A stretch of DNA of 6,530 nucleotides from Acidobacteriota bacterium (GTDB lineage: Bacteria > Acidobacteriota > Aminicenantia > Aminicenantales > Aminicenantaceae). The notes under the pieces are model-generated. The model had not been told where the DNA came from, searched no databases, and saw only the letters and a list, made by a program, of their open reading frames with translations. Made by a program: the position numbers and the translations under genes. Location: positions 1 through 6,530 of the forward strand of contig JAUWSR010000224.1 in NCBI GenBank assembly GCA_030609975.1, given 5' to 3'. Shown here piece after piece: positions 6,372-6,530 of the stretch; position 1 is the stretch's first letter, and the number at the start of each line of letters is the position of its first letter.

Positions 6372-6391
6372 GAGGACACCTGATGTATAAT
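6361..6391 (+). promoter_or_regulatory. Promoter-like site before the right-edge gene
   Basis: A perfect TATAAT stands at 6386-6391, 30 bases before the ATG at 6422. The only -35-like sequence is TTGTTT at 6361-6366, 19 bases away and partly within the T-tract, so the promoter would be weak or activator-dependent. The following GGGAGG (6411-6416), five bases before the ATG, is a strong ribosome binding site. Confidence 0.4.
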
Positions 6392-6421
6392 ATTTAAATA
6401 AACCCTGGCTGGGAGGAACGC

Positions 6422-6530
6422 ATGGATTTCAAAGAACTTTCGTTCGAAGATGCGCCATTGATCAAGGTAACGCCGCCAGGTCCAGAATCGAAGGAAATGC
6501 TGGAGTTCCAGTGGTCGCATGAGGGGGGAG
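6422..6530 (+). CDS. N-terminal fragment of a gene, possibly a class III aminotransferase
   Basis: Thirty-six codons are visible before the window ends, starting at an ATG with GGGAGG five bases upstream. The frame is open to the edge. The segment TPPGPESKEMLE (residues 17-28) resembles the start of class III PLP aminotransferases (GABA or acetylornithine type), in which an 'x-PGP-x-(S/A)-x' segment precedes the cofactor-binding domain. This is a short match, and nothing catalytic can be seen, so the family is tentative. Its proximity to another PLP enzyme in the opposite-strand operon may be coincidence. Confidence 0.6.
   Translation, partial: MDFKELSFEDAPLIKVTPPGPESKEMLEFQWSHEGG

Overview
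The window looks like chromosomal DNA from a Gram-negative-type, probably uncultured bacterium. Two proteins carry clear Sec signal peptides, base composition is moderate in the genes, and GTG and TTG starts are used beside ATG. No single gene fixes the phylum. An alpha-oxoamine synthase of the serine-palmitoyltransferase type next to a secreted M20 peptidase would fit Bacteroidota-, Acidobacteriota- or Aminicenantes-like lineages, but that is a weak inference.

Layout, left to right. Bases 1-206 are A/T-rich and hold no gene I can name. They contain a near-perfect dyad at 127-148 that could terminate convergent transcripts. On the minus strand, 207-650 encodes an exported DsrE-family protein with a CxxC motif. 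It has a good sigma70-type promoter at 724-752, and a nine-codon leader reading frame with a very strong ribosome binding site lies between the two. Next is a minus-strand cluster, transcribed from right to left: a secreted M20 metallopeptidase (4391-2820), an alpha-oxoamine synthase (2809-1511) and an MBL-fold hydrolase (1501-869). Gaps of 10 and 9 bases make this a convincing three-gene operon.

The 225-base region 4392-4616 is a divergent promoter region. To its right, on the plus strand, 4617-6329 encodes a 570-residue 'predicted ATPase of the ABC class' (relatives of the trypanosome RNA-editing factor MRB1590), starting with TTG. After a G/C-rich hairpin and a T-tract comes a new promoter-like site and the first 36 codons of another gene (6422 to the window end), probably a class III aminotransferase.

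How the genes might work together. The peptidase acts outside the cytoplasm on small peptides. The synthase condenses an amino acid with an acyl thioester. The hydrolase could cleave a thioester or similar product. This gives a possible peptide-to-amino-acid-to-amino-ketone route, but only the co-transcription is visible in the sequence. The synthase has an unusual substrate-loop motif, so its product should not be assumed. There is no CRISPR array, RNA gene or insertion sequence that I can recognise.
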